DNA from: Bacteroidota bacterium
GTDB lineage: Bacteria > Bacteroidota > Bacteroidia > Bacteroidales > UBA10428
Direction: 5' to 3'
DNA: 64,000 bases
Assembly: GCA_016699695.1 (NCBI GenBank)
Contig: CP065006.1
Span: forward strand, 2,976,001-3,040,000
Shown here: piece after piece, positions 27,733 to 35,849 of the stretch
Numbering within the stretch: position 1 is the stretch's first letter
Layout of the letters: the number at the start of each line of letters is the position of its first letter
Notes under the pieces: generated by a model
Database searches by the model: none
Seen by the model: the letters and a program-made list of their open reading frames with translations, nothing else
What the model was told of the DNA's origin: nothing
Program-made: the position numbers and the translations under genes

Positions 27733-27933
27733 TTACCTCTTATTGTTCTTCTGCTTCGCAGGTTTGTAGGTTTGCTTTGACTTGGCAGGTTTGTATTTGT
27801 CGTTTCGTTTAAGTTCCGATCGCTCGGGCATCATGAGGTTGCGACGCTCGTGTGATGCTTTTTCTGCACTACTGCAAGAGGGCATAAGTTGAATAAGAAG
27901 CCAGAGTATCAGCAGGTTTTTTACTGATTTCAT
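27733..27933 (-). CDS. Small basic lipoprotein
   Basis: A 66-residue predicted lipoprotein. The signal peptide (MKSVKNLLILWLLIQLMPSC) has a lipobox cysteine at position 20. The mature part is short and very basic (SERRNLMMPE-like core, then lysine-rich KPAKSKQTYKPAKQKNNKR). The same arrangement, a lipobox followed by an MMPE motif and a Lys-rich tail, is one I believe recurs in Bacteroidota, but I cannot verify this here. It converges on the anti-sigma gene with only 9 bases between stops. Function unknown. Confidence 0.6.
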   Translation of the reverse strand: MKSVKNLLILWLLIQLMPSCSSAEKASHERRNLMMPERSELKRNDKYKPAKSKQTYKPAKQKNNKR

Positions 27934-28127
27934 ATGGTATAATTTGTGGTTTGGTTTTTATACGGCCAGCTTTCTGTTGGGTTACTGGTATGCAAGTATA
28001 TTCTTTCGAAAAGGTAAATAAATCATTCTTGATGCTTACTTTTCCACCATCGAAAAAAAATAAGAGGCAACTATTTCTTATGGAGAATTGCAATACCTCA
28101 ATAATGAGGATTTCAGCCTTGAGATTG

Positions 28128-29825
28128 TTAATTTTTTATTTTCGATTCTACCAACTCTAGTATTTCCTTTTCTAATTGTATTGTTTTGGATTCGAGTTGT
28201 TTACCTTCTGCCATCACTTTCTCCACAAAATCCTTGTCGGGGTAATCTTTTGCATTTATTTTCACATTTAAAAAGGCACCTAATACTCCGGAGCGTGCGG
28301 CCAGGGCAGCGACTCCAGCATCGGTTACCGAATTAGGGTTTCCCTTTTCGGCCATAGATTTTATTACCTGCATAGTTTCGAAAGCCAGATGCATCACTTG
28401 CAAGGGTACTTCGATGGCATATTTAGTGGCCAGCTTAATGGATTCTTTTCGCAAGGCAATTTCTTGTTCTGTCTTTTTTGGCAAGCTAAAAGCATCCATT
28501 ATCTTATTAAATGCCTCTGTATCTTCATCAACAAGTTTTGTGAGTTTGTCCATGTAATATTTTCCCTTCTCGGCTTCGGCACTAAACTCTACCCAACGGT
28601 GGTCCCATCCGCGTTTATGTGCTGATAAATTTGCCACCATGCTGCCAAGAGCCGCGGCCATGGCAGCCATACTTGCCGAAATAGATCCTCCTCCCGGAGC
28701 AGGCGATTCAGAAGCTGTTTCATTTAAAAAGTCTTTTAAACTTTTGTCAACCAATTGATGGTTTTGCTCCGAAAGAAGGTATTCGATAATTTTTTTTTGC
28801 GGGTTAAAAGGGCTTAACTCCGACAATCCGAGCGATTTCACGGCAATTTTTATTATTTCACTGTCGGCAATTCCTGTCGAGCGTTGTTGCTTTTTCAGGA
28901 AGTATTTTCCTGCATCGAGCATGGCTTGCAGTGGAATTACTCCAATGAGTTCCGAACCTGTAACCCTTAATCCGCGGGCCTCTGCCCGCTGGCAGGCAGC
29001 CTCAAATACCTGGTGCATGGTGGTGACAGTGATGTCCGTTAGGTTAAACGATAACTGGGCAATGCCATATTCTTCGATGTACCATCCAATTCCTTTTACA
29101 CATTTTAGCATGCCAGGCTCATAAACAGGGTTACCATATTCATCCTTTACAATAGTTCCGGTAATACCTCCGCCTTCTCGTTTAATCCGGCCTTTTTCTC
29201 TGATATCGAAGGCAATAGAATTGGCTCTTCGGGTAGAGGTGGTATTGAGGTTGATGTTATAGGCAATCAGGAAGTTTCTGGCGCCAATGGCTGAGGCTCC
29301 TGTTCGAGATACCTGGTTGTTGAATTCGGCAGGACCATAATCTGGTTTCCAGGCAGGGTCGGCAAGTTTGCGGGTAAGACCCTCGTATTCACCTGCCCGA
29401 CAATTGGCCAGGTTTTTTCTTTTTTCTTCGCTGGCTGCAAATTCATAGCAATACACAGGGATGCCCAATTCGCGACCAACCCTTTCTGCCAGTTTGTGCG
29501 CATATTTCACTGTTTCTTCCATGCTGATATTGGCTACCGGCACTAGAGGGCATACATCGGTAGCTCCAAAGCGCGGGTGAGCACCTTTGTGCTTGGCCAT
29601 TTGAATCAGTTCGCCTGCTTTTTTAATAGCCAAAAAAGCCGCTTCAATTACTACCTCAGGTTGACCTACAAAGGTAACAACAGTGCGGTTAGTGGCCTTT
29701 CCCGGATCTACATCGATAAGTCTCACACCTTCCACTGATTCTATTTGATCGGTAATTTGTTTTATGATCTGCATGTCGTTCCCCTCACTGAAATTGGGAA
29801 CACATTCTATAAGTTGCTGGTTCAT
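28128..29825 (-). CDS. ftcD: Bifunctional glutamate formiminotransferase / formiminotetrahydrofolate cyclodeaminase
   Basis: Last steps of histidine breakdown: transfers the formimino group from formiminoglutamate to tetrahydrofolate, giving glutamate, then releases ammonia to form methenyl-THF. The 565-residue protein fuses both domains. The transferase (about 1-330) has IECVPNFSEGND at 6-17, the catalytic-type His83 in KGAHPRFGATD and GARNFLIAYNIN. The cyclodeaminase (about 355-565) has the ESPAPGGGSISASMAAMAAAL signature and NPNSVTDAGVAAL. This fused form fits a pathway that saves the one-carbon unit. The gene is 27 bases after hutI in the hut operon. No obvious terminator follows. Confidence 0.95.
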   Translation of the reverse strand: MNQQLIECVPNFSEGNDMQIIKQITDQIESVEGVRLIDVDPGKATNRTVVTFVGQPEVVIEAAFLAIKKAGELIQMAKHKGAHPRFGATDVCPLVPVANISMEETVKYAHKLAERVGRELGIPVYCYEFAASEEKRKNLANCRAGEYEGLTRKLADPAWKPDYGPAEFNNQVSRTGASAIGARNFLIAYNINLNTTSTRRANSIAFDIREKGRIKREGGGITGTIVKDEYGNPVYEPGMLKCVKGIGWYIEEYGIAQLSFNLTDITVTTMHQVFEAACQRAEARGLRVTGSELIGVIPLQAMLDAGKYFLKKQQRSTGIADSEIIKIAVKSLGLSELSPFNPQKKIIEYLLSEQNHQLVDKSLKDFLNETASESPAPGGGSISASMAAMAAALGSMVANLSAHKRGWDHRWVEFSAEAEKGKYYMDKLTKLVDEDTEAFNKIMDAFSLPKKTEQEIALRKESIKLATKYAIEVPLQVMHLAFETMQVIKSMAEKGNPNSVTDAGVAALAARSGVLGAFLNVKINAKDYPDKDFVEKVMAEGKQLESKTIQLEKEILELVESKIKN

Positions 29826-29852
29826 GTTCTATAATTTGTATCTGTATTATTG

Positions 29853-31109
29853 TCAGGTATTTATTCGTGTAATAAGATTTCCTTTCTTCCATACCATTTG
29901 AGGTTTAATTCGCCCTTGGTTGTATAGAATATCTTTGTAATCGCCGAGTTGAAAGGCAGCGATGTCAGCAAGGCTTCCTGTTTTTAAAATGCCTCGGTCT
30001 GTTAATCCCAGGGCCGCTGCAGCCCGGAATGTAATTGCCGAAAGTGTTTCGGCAGTATTTAATTTTTCGTACATGCCAAGTAAAGAGGCTTGTACCAGCA
30101 AATCACCCATGGGGGCTGAGCCGGGATTCCAATCCGAGCCAATAGCCAAACCAGCCCCGGCATCGAGCAAACGTCGGGCTGGAGCAAAGGGATCAGCCAA
30201 ACCAATCGATGCTCCTGGCAAAGCAATGGCAATGGTGTTGCTCTCTGCCAACATTCTGATTTCTTCTTCTTCGGAAGCTTCCAGGTGGTCGGCACTCATA
30301 GCCATAAGCTGTGTAGCAATTTTGCTTCCACCAGCAGTAAACTGGTCGGCGTGAACTGTTAAATCGAAGCCCAGCCGACGGGCTTCAAGCAAGTAATTGT
30401 GTCCTTCCTCAGGTGAAAATGCGGAATCTTCGAGGTAAATATCCACTCTTTTCGAGAGCTTTTTAGCCATCACCTCTGGAAGAAGCTGCTCCAGCATCAT
30501 GTTCAGATAATCAGACGACTTACCCCAAAAATCTTTAGGGCATATATGAGCCGCAAGGCAAGTAGGTACCAGGTCGGCAGCAGTTGATTTATTTGCAAGA
30601 GCAATTGCATGCAAAATCTTTAATTCCTGATCGACGGTAAGTCCATATCCGCTCTTGACTTCAATGGTAGTAATGCCATCGGATAGGTGTCGTTCGGCTC
30701 TTTCAAGTATCAGGCGCACCAGCTCTTCCAGGCTTGCCTGTCGGGTTTTTGTCACTGTATCCCAGATGCCTCCTCCCGACTTGGCGATTTCGATGTACGA
30801 TTTTCCTTCAAGCCTCATGGCATAATCATGGGCGCGATTACCTGCCCAGCATATATGGGTGTGCGGATCGATGAAACCGGGTGTGGCAATCCAAGTTCCA
30901 TTGATATGTTCTACTTCTGCAGTTTTTTTATGTTGTTTAATCAGCGTCTCGAAATTGCCAGTCTCCCTTACCAATCCATTCTCAATTAGAATACCGGCAA
31001 GGGGTATTGTTTCTAGTTGCTCATCGGCCAAAGCACCTTTTAAGGGTAGGTGGTTCATGGTGAGTAGCTGTTTGAATGGTCCGATAATTTTTTTTTCGGT
31101 TACTTGCAT
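29853..31109 (-). CDS. hutI: Imidazolonepropionase
   Basis: Metal-dependent amidohydrolase that opens imidazolone-propionate to N-formimino-L-glutamate, the third step of histidine use. The 418-residue protein has the amidohydrolase start GTWIATPGFIDPHTHICWAG with metal ligands H83 and H85. It also has IEVKSGYGL, a second metal histidine in LTVHADQF (near residue 255) and the conserved AIGSDWNPGS near 327-336. Length is normal. The stop is 27 bases before ftcD and the start is 15 bases after hutU, so it is within the operon. Confidence 0.95.
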   Translation of the reverse strand: MQVTEKKIIGPFKQLLTMNHLPLKGALADEQLETIPLAGILIENGLVRETGNFETLIKQHKKTAEVEHINGTWIATPGFIDPHTHICWAGNRAHDYAMRLEGKSYIEIAKSGGGIWDTVTKTRQASLEELVRLILERAERHLSDGITTIEVKSGYGLTVDQELKILHAIALANKSTAADLVPTCLAAHICPKDFWGKSSDYLNMMLEQLLPEVMAKKLSKRVDIYLEDSAFSPEEGHNYLLEARRLGFDLTVHADQFTAGGSKIATQLMAMSADHLEASEEEEIRMLAESNTIAIALPGASIGLADPFAPARRLLDAGAGLAIGSDWNPGSAPMGDLLVQASLLGMYEKLNTAETLSAITFRAAAALGLTDRGILKTGSLADIAAFQLGDYKDILYNQGRIKPQMVWKKGNLITRINT

Positions 31110-31124
31110 GGTATTGGTTTAATA

Positions 31125-32795
31125 TCAGAAATCCAGGCCACACCTTTTCAGGTTGGCGGTGGCTTGTTGGTATCCTGCATCGTGATGCCTGAAGATACCC
31201 ATGGCCGGATCGTTATGCAATACACGGCTAAGACACTTTTCGGCGCGCTCGCTGCCATCGGCCAATACCACCATTCCGGCATGTTGCGAGTATCCGATAC
31301 CTACGCCTCCTCCATGATGAAAGGAGATCCAGGTAGCACCACCACTGGCATTGGCCATAAGATTAAGCAGGGGCCAATCGGAAATGGCATCACTACCATC
31401 GGCCATTCCTTCTGTTTCGCGGTTAGGAGATGCTACAGAACCGCAATCGAGATGGTCGCGTCCAATTACAATGGGGGCTTTCAGTACGCCTTTTTTTACC
31501 ATATCGTTGAACAACAGCCCTGCTTTTTCGCGTTCTCCCATCCCTAACCAGCAGATACGGCTTGGTAAACCCTGAAAGGCTATTTTCTTCTGGGCCTCAG
31601 TAAGCCATTTTATAAGGTGCTGGTTGTTTGGAAAAGCTTCGATGAGGGCTTTATCGGTTTTGTAAATATCTTCGGGATCACCAGAAAGAGCTACCCAGCG
31701 GAATGGTCCCTTCCCATCGCAGAAGAGAGGCCGGATAAACTCGGGAACAAATCCAGGGTAGTCAAAGGCATTATTTTCACCACCTTGTCGGGCAAATTCG
31801 CGCAGGTTATTTCCATAATCGAAGGTTATGCTGCCTCTTTTTTTCATTTCTAACATAAGTCCAACATGGCGTGCCATACTTTTAAGCGACAGATGTTTAT
31901 AGTGCTCCGGATTATCTTTACGCAAAAGTTGAGCCTCCTGAAGAGTTATTTCGTTTGGAACATATCCATATACCGGATCGTGGGCCGAGGTTTGGTCGGT
32001 GAGAATATCGGGGATGATATTGTCTTTTAAAAGTTTTTCCAACAGATTTCCTATATCCGAGACAAGGCCTATGGAAATGGCTTCACCCTTTTTGCAGGCT
32101 TCCAAAGCCCATTGTTTAGCCTGCTCGTAATTGTCTGTCATCTTGTCGATGTACTTTGTATCGAGTCTTTTGCGGATGCGCTCGGGGTCCACATCGGCAC
32201 CAAGAAATACTGCGCCGGCCATGGTGGCAGCCAAAGGCTGGGCACCACCCATTCCGCCAAGTCCCCCGGAAACCAGTAATTTATGCTTCAGGCTTCCCCG
32301 GAAATATTTCCGTCCGCATTCGGCAAAGGTTTCATAGGTACCCTGAAGAATACCTTGCGAACCAATATAAATCCAGCTGCCCGCTGTCATCTGACCATAC
32401 ATGATCAACCCACGTTCTTTTAGGTTCTGGAAATGCTCCCAGGTAGCCCATGCTGGCACCAGGTTGCTGTTGGCAATAAGTACTCTTGGAGCCTCGGCAT
32501 GTGAGCGAACCACACCCACAGCTTTACCCGACTGAACAAGAAGACTTTGGTTTTTTTCGAGTTTGAGCAGAATCTCCACAATTTTTCTTAATGCTTCCGG
32601 ATTGCGCGCTGCCTGGCCCGTTCCACCATATACAATGAGATTGGCAGGATCTTCTGCAACCCCGGGGTCGAGATTATTGAGCAACATGCGCAGAGGTGCC
32701 TCGGTTTGCCAGCTAAGTGCATTTAACTGATCACCAGTGGGAGCCATATAATGAGGGTGTGAAGCATATTTTTCAATAAATTCCGAATATTTCAT
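31125..32795 (-). CDS. hutU: Urocanate hydratase
   Basis: NAD+-dependent enzyme that converts urocanate to imidazolone-propionate, the second step of histidine use. The 556-residue product starts MKYSEFIEKYASHPHYMAP. The frame continues 13 codons upstream, but the ATG at 32795 gives the family length. Typical segments are NLIVYGGTGQAARNPEAL, VLIANSNLVPAW, GLIMYGQMTAGSWIYIGSQG and SGGLGGMGGAQPLAATMAGA (NAD-binding region). Near the end is SFHHGGGVGIGYSQHAGMV. It overlaps the end of hutH by 23 bases, indicating translational coupling. Confidence 0.96.
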   Translation of the reverse strand: MKYSEFIEKYASHPHYMAPTGDQLNALSWQTEAPLRMLLNNLDPGVAEDPANLIVYGGTGQAARNPEALRKIVEILLKLEKNQSLLVQSGKAVGVVRSHAEAPRVLIANSNLVPAWATWEHFQNLKERGLIMYGQMTAGSWIYIGSQGILQGTYETFAECGRKYFRGSLKHKLLVSGGLGGMGGAQPLAATMAGAVFLGADVDPERIRKRLDTKYIDKMTDNYEQAKQWALEACKKGEAISIGLVSDIGNLLEKLLKDNIIPDILTDQTSAHDPVYGYVPNEITLQEAQLLRKDNPEHYKHLSLKSMARHVGLMLEMKKRGSITFDYGNNLREFARQGGENNAFDYPGFVPEFIRPLFCDGKGPFRWVALSGDPEDIYKTDKALIEAFPNNQHLIKWLTEAQKKIAFQGLPSRICWLGMGEREKAGLLFNDMVKKGVLKAPIVIGRDHLDCGSVASPNRETEGMADGSDAISDWPLLNLMANASGGATWISFHHGGGVGIGYSQHAGMVVLADGSERAEKCLSRVLHNDPAMGIFRHHDAGYQQATANLKRCGLDF

Positions 32796-34347
32796 GGTCT
32801 TCGTTTTTGAATTCAATATGGTGGTCATGAGCAACCTTATTGGTAATAAAAGTTAGCTCTTTATTTTGTATAATTTGAATGGCCTTTTCAATATCGAGGG
32901 CAAATACCCTGTCTTTTTCGGCAAAGTCAATTTTACTTCTCACATGATCGTGTACCTTGTCGATAAGTATCCCCGATTTCAATGGTTTTCTGAAATCGAA
33001 TCCCTGAGCAGCACAAAGCAGCTCAATGGCGAATATCTTTTCAACATTACCGACAATCTGAAGTGCCTTTCGTGCACTGATGGATCCCATACTCACATGG
33101 TCTTCCTGTCCGAGTGAGGTAGGAATACTGTCTGCGCTTGCAGGAAAACAAAGGCTTTTATTCTCACTAACCAATGCAGCAGTGGTGTACTGAGGGATCA
33201 TAAAACCCGAATTCAGACCTGTATGGGTCATCAGAAGTTTTGGTAGTCCTTCGACCTTTTCCATTAACGAAAGGTAAATGCGCCGGTCGGCAATGTTGCC
33301 TAATTCCGAAGCGGCAAGGGCTGCATAATCGAGAGGAAGGGCAATGGGTTGGCCGTGAAAATGCCCTCCGCTGATGGTTTTTTCTTCACTAAATATTATC
33401 GGGTTGTCGGTTACCGAGTTGATTTCGGTAAAAAGTATTTCTTTTAAATGAAGCCAGGCATTGCGCGATGCGCCATGTACCTGGGGTATACACCTTAGTG
33501 AATAAGGATCTTGAACCCGGGTACAGTTGCGGTGCGATTCCACTATTTCGGAGTTTTGAAGCAAAGTGCGCATACGTTTTGCTACGTATTGGGTGCCTAC
33601 GTAGGGTCGAAGGGTGTGTAGTTCTTCATCGAAGCTTTTTACCGACCCCATCATCGCCTCGAGGTTCATGGCTGCAATGATATCTGCCACATCGAGGCAG
33701 TGCTGCATGCGCTCGAGCACAGAGGCACCAAAGGCACACATAAATTGTGTGCCGTTGATAAGTGCCAAACCTTCTTTCGGACCAAGTTCCAGGGCCTTAA
33801 CGTTTAATATTTCGAAGAGCTTGTGGGTAGGGAAGATTTCGCCCTGATAATTTACCGACCCCAGTCCAATAAGGGGTAAAAAAAGGTGCGCCAATGGAGC
33901 AAGGTCGCCAGAGGCACCAACCGAACCTTGTTCGGGTACACAGGGTATAATATCCTCTTCGATATGCCAGAGGATACGTTGGAGAGTTTTTACTCCCACT
34001 CCAGAATAGGCTTTAGCCAACGAATGAACTTTAAAAATGAGCATCAACCTGGCTATTTCGTTTGGAATGGTATTACCAACTCCCACGCTGTGGCTCATTA
34101 ATAGGTTGTGTTGCAGGGTTCGGGTATCGGCTTCGTTTATTAAAGTGGTGCAGAGTGGGCCAAAACCTGTGTTGATGCCATACACCGTCTTTCCATGGTG
34201 TACGATGTTCTCAACTATCTTTCTGCTACGACTAACTTCAGTAAGCGTTTTTTCGGAAAGTATACCCTTGGTTCTTCCTCTTGCAATATCGAGTGCAATG
34301 CCTACGGTTAGCTTATCCTGTCCATAGTGAAATTTTGTATTTTTCAT
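32773..34347 (-). CDS. hutH: Histidine ammonia-lyase
   Basis: First enzyme of histidine use: eliminates ammonia from L-histidine to give urocanate. The 524-residue protein has the Ala-Ser-Gly triad at 145-147 (GSVGASGDLAPL) that cyclises to the MIO electrophile. It also has TVYGINTGFGPL at 55-66, NGTQFMCAFGAS, PYSLRCIPQVHGA and the SADSIPTSLGQEDHVSMGS region of the family. It is the first gene of hutH-hutU-hutI-ftcD. A promoter with consensus spacing lies about 85 bases upstream. No dedicated regulator gene (HutC or similar) is beside it. Confidence 0.96.
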   Translation of the reverse strand: MKNTKFHYGQDKLTVGIALDIARGRTKGILSEKTLTEVSRSRKIVENIVHHGKTVYGINTGFGPLCTTLINEADTRTLQHNLLMSHSVGVGNTIPNEIARLMLIFKVHSLAKAYSGVGVKTLQRILWHIEEDIIPCVPEQGSVGASGDLAPLAHLFLPLIGLGSVNYQGEIFPTHKLFEILNVKALELGPKEGLALINGTQFMCAFGASVLERMQHCLDVADIIAAMNLEAMMGSVKSFDEELHTLRPYVGTQYVAKRMRTLLQNSEIVESHRNCTRVQDPYSLRCIPQVHGASRNAWLHLKEILFTEINSVTDNPIIFSEEKTISGGHFHGQPIALPLDYAALAASELGNIADRRIYLSLMEKVEGLPKLLMTHTGLNSGFMIPQYTTAALVSENKSLCFPASADSIPTSLGQEDHVSMGSISARKALQIVGNVEKIFAIELLCAAQGFDFRKPLKSGILIDKVHDHVRSKIDFAEKDRVFALDIEKAIQIIQNKELTFITNKVAHDHHIEFKNEDHEIFGIY

Positions 34348-34430
34348 GTTGTTTCTTATGCCTGAGGTTTTGTTTTTTGCGTCAAGAAATCGGTTTATTT
34401 ATCCGGGGGTTTATTCTGTGTGATGCTGCG

Positions 34431-34461
34431 AAAAGTTACTACTCCCTGCAATGTGCTCAAA
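34431..34461 (-). promoter_or_regulatory. Candidate promoter of the hut operon
   Basis: On the minus strand TTTG, a 19-base spacer, then TAACTTTT. This matches the Bacteroidota -33 TTTG and -7 TAnnTTTG pattern with one mismatch. It would place the transcript start near 34424 with a leader of about 77 bases before hutH. Confidence 0.45.
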
Positions 34462-34555
34462 TGATAATTATTAGCAGATACTCAAACCTGAAAACAATTC
34501 GGTGTGCATGAGCGTTATATTCATTCAGAATATAAGAAAAAAAACATTTTTTTCG

Positions 34556-35050
34556 ATGAAAGAAGATACTTTATATGCCTTAAGCGTCCAGAGTCCAAAG
34601 GGAGCAAGTATTTCGATGGATAAGTTTAAAGGTAAAACACTTTTAATTGTGAATACGGCTACACGCTGTGGATTTGCCCCTCAGTTTAAAGCTTTGGAAA
34701 CATTGCATCAGAAATACCGCGATATGGGACTGGTAGTAATTGGTTTTCCGTGCAATCAGTTTGGAAATCAGAAACCCGAAACCAATGATTCTATCGAGGA
34801 GGCTTGCGAGATAAATTTTGGTGTGACTTTCCAACTTACCGAAAAGGTGAATGTGAACGGACCGGAAACACACCCTGTGTTTTTTCATCTGAAAAAGTCT
34901 GTTCCTTCGCTCTGGGGTAAACGTATAAAATGGAATTTTACCAAATTTCTAATAGGTCCCTATGGAAAAACTTTCAAACGCTATGCACCAACCGTGAAAC
35001 CTGAAAAAATGGAAAAGGACATTCAGTCTTTGCTTCAAATACAGAAATAG
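34556..35050 (+). CDS. Glutathione peroxidase family protein
   Basis: Thiol peroxidase of the GPx fold that reduces hydrogen and organic peroxides; bacterial cysteine forms usually use thioredoxin. The 164-residue form starting MKEDTLYALSV matches family length; the 18 extra codons upstream are unlikely to be translated. Active-site residues are visible: C38 (NTATRCGF), Q68 in GFPCNQFGNQ and W126/N127 (IKWNFTKF). The peroxidatic residue is Cys (codon TGT), not selenocysteine. There is no signal peptide, so it is cytoplasmic. It diverges from hutH and appears to be a single-gene unit. Confidence 0.92.
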   Translation: MKEDTLYALSVQSPKGASISMDKFKGKTLLIVNTATRCGFAPQFKALETLHQKYRDMGLVVIGFPCNQFGNQKPETNDSIEEACEINFGVTFQLTEKVNVNGPETHPVFFHLKKSVPSLWGKRIKWNFTKFLIGPYGKTFKRYAPTVKPEKMEKDIQSLLQIQK

Positions 35051-35061
35051 CAAGTTATTTA

Positions 35062-35697
35062 TCAATCCTTCAATTGCTGATTGTTTTCGCTAATCTTAAT
35101 AAGTGGGAACGAGATTTTGAAATAGACCACTAGAATCCGCAGCACGATTATTAAAAGAATAGGAATTAGTTGAATAAATTCCGAACCAATCTGATATCGG
35201 TGCATAAAGTAAAAAATAGTACCTCCGAGTATACTAATGGTGGCATAGATTTCTTTACGGAAAATGAGAGGGACATCGTTTACAAGTATATCGCGTACTA
35301 CTCCTCCGAAAGACCCGGTAATGGTTCCTAAGGCTACACAGCTTACTCCATTCAGGTTGTTTTGAATGCCAATTTCAACGCCAATGATGGTATAAAGTGC
35401 AAGACCCAGGGTATCGAAGAGAAACAGGGTTTTTCGCAGATACGAAAGATATTTTCGAAACACGATAGCAAAAACAGTTCCGCCGATAATGATATACACA
35501 TATTCGGGGTGTATTAGCCAGAACACAGCGCTTTCATTAACAAACACGTCGCGCAATGAGCCACCTCCAACCGAGGTTGCAAAAGCAATGATAAATACAC
35601 CAAAGGCATCAAATTGCTTGTTCATGGCAGTTAGGGCTCCAGAAATAGCAAAAGCAAAGGCACCGGCTACACTAATGTAATTGATTATTTGATCCAT
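35062..35697 (-). CDS. TRIC/UPF0126 family membrane protein
   Basis: A 211-residue integral membrane protein with about seven hydrophobic segments, made of two related halves. Each half has the family signature: GGSLRDVFVNE in the first and GSFGGVVRDILVND in the second. This is the trimeric intracellular cation channel (YicG-like, UPF0126) family, whose prokaryotic members form K+-permeable channels in structural studies; the role in the cell is unclear. I use the ATG at 35697 (MDQIINYISVAGAFAFAISGAL). A TACTTTCG element at 35702-35709 sits so close that the mRNA could be leaderless. It converges on the glutathione peroxidase gene. Confidence 0.88.
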   Translation of the reverse strand: MDQIINYISVAGAFAFAISGALTAMNKQFDAFGVFIIAFATSVGGGSLRDVFVNESAVFWLIHPEYVYIIIGGTVFAIVFRKYLSYLRKTLFLFDTLGLALYTIIGVEIGIQNNLNGVSCVALGTITGSFGGVVRDILVNDVPLIFRKEIYATISILGGTIFYFMHRYQIGSEFIQLIPILLIIVLRILVVYFKISFPLIKISENNQQLKD

Positions 35698-35849
35698 GGC
35701 GCGAAAGTAATTACACCCATTCAACCCGAATATGATCTTTATCGCAATATGTTAAAAATTGCAGGTTTGTATTTAACACAACAATTTAAACCTTGGCGTG
35801 CAAGATTTGTTACTACGCTGTGTCTAAGTTAAAATTTCTGATACTATTT

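Noticed and set aside
28096..28109. CCTCA/TGAGG hairpin after ftcD
   Set aside because: 5-bp stem with no T-run; too weak to call the hut operon terminator.
34502..34555. Longer 182-residue start for the glutathione peroxidase
   Set aside because: The extra 18 residues are not a signal peptide and exceed the family length; the ATG at 34556 is the better start.
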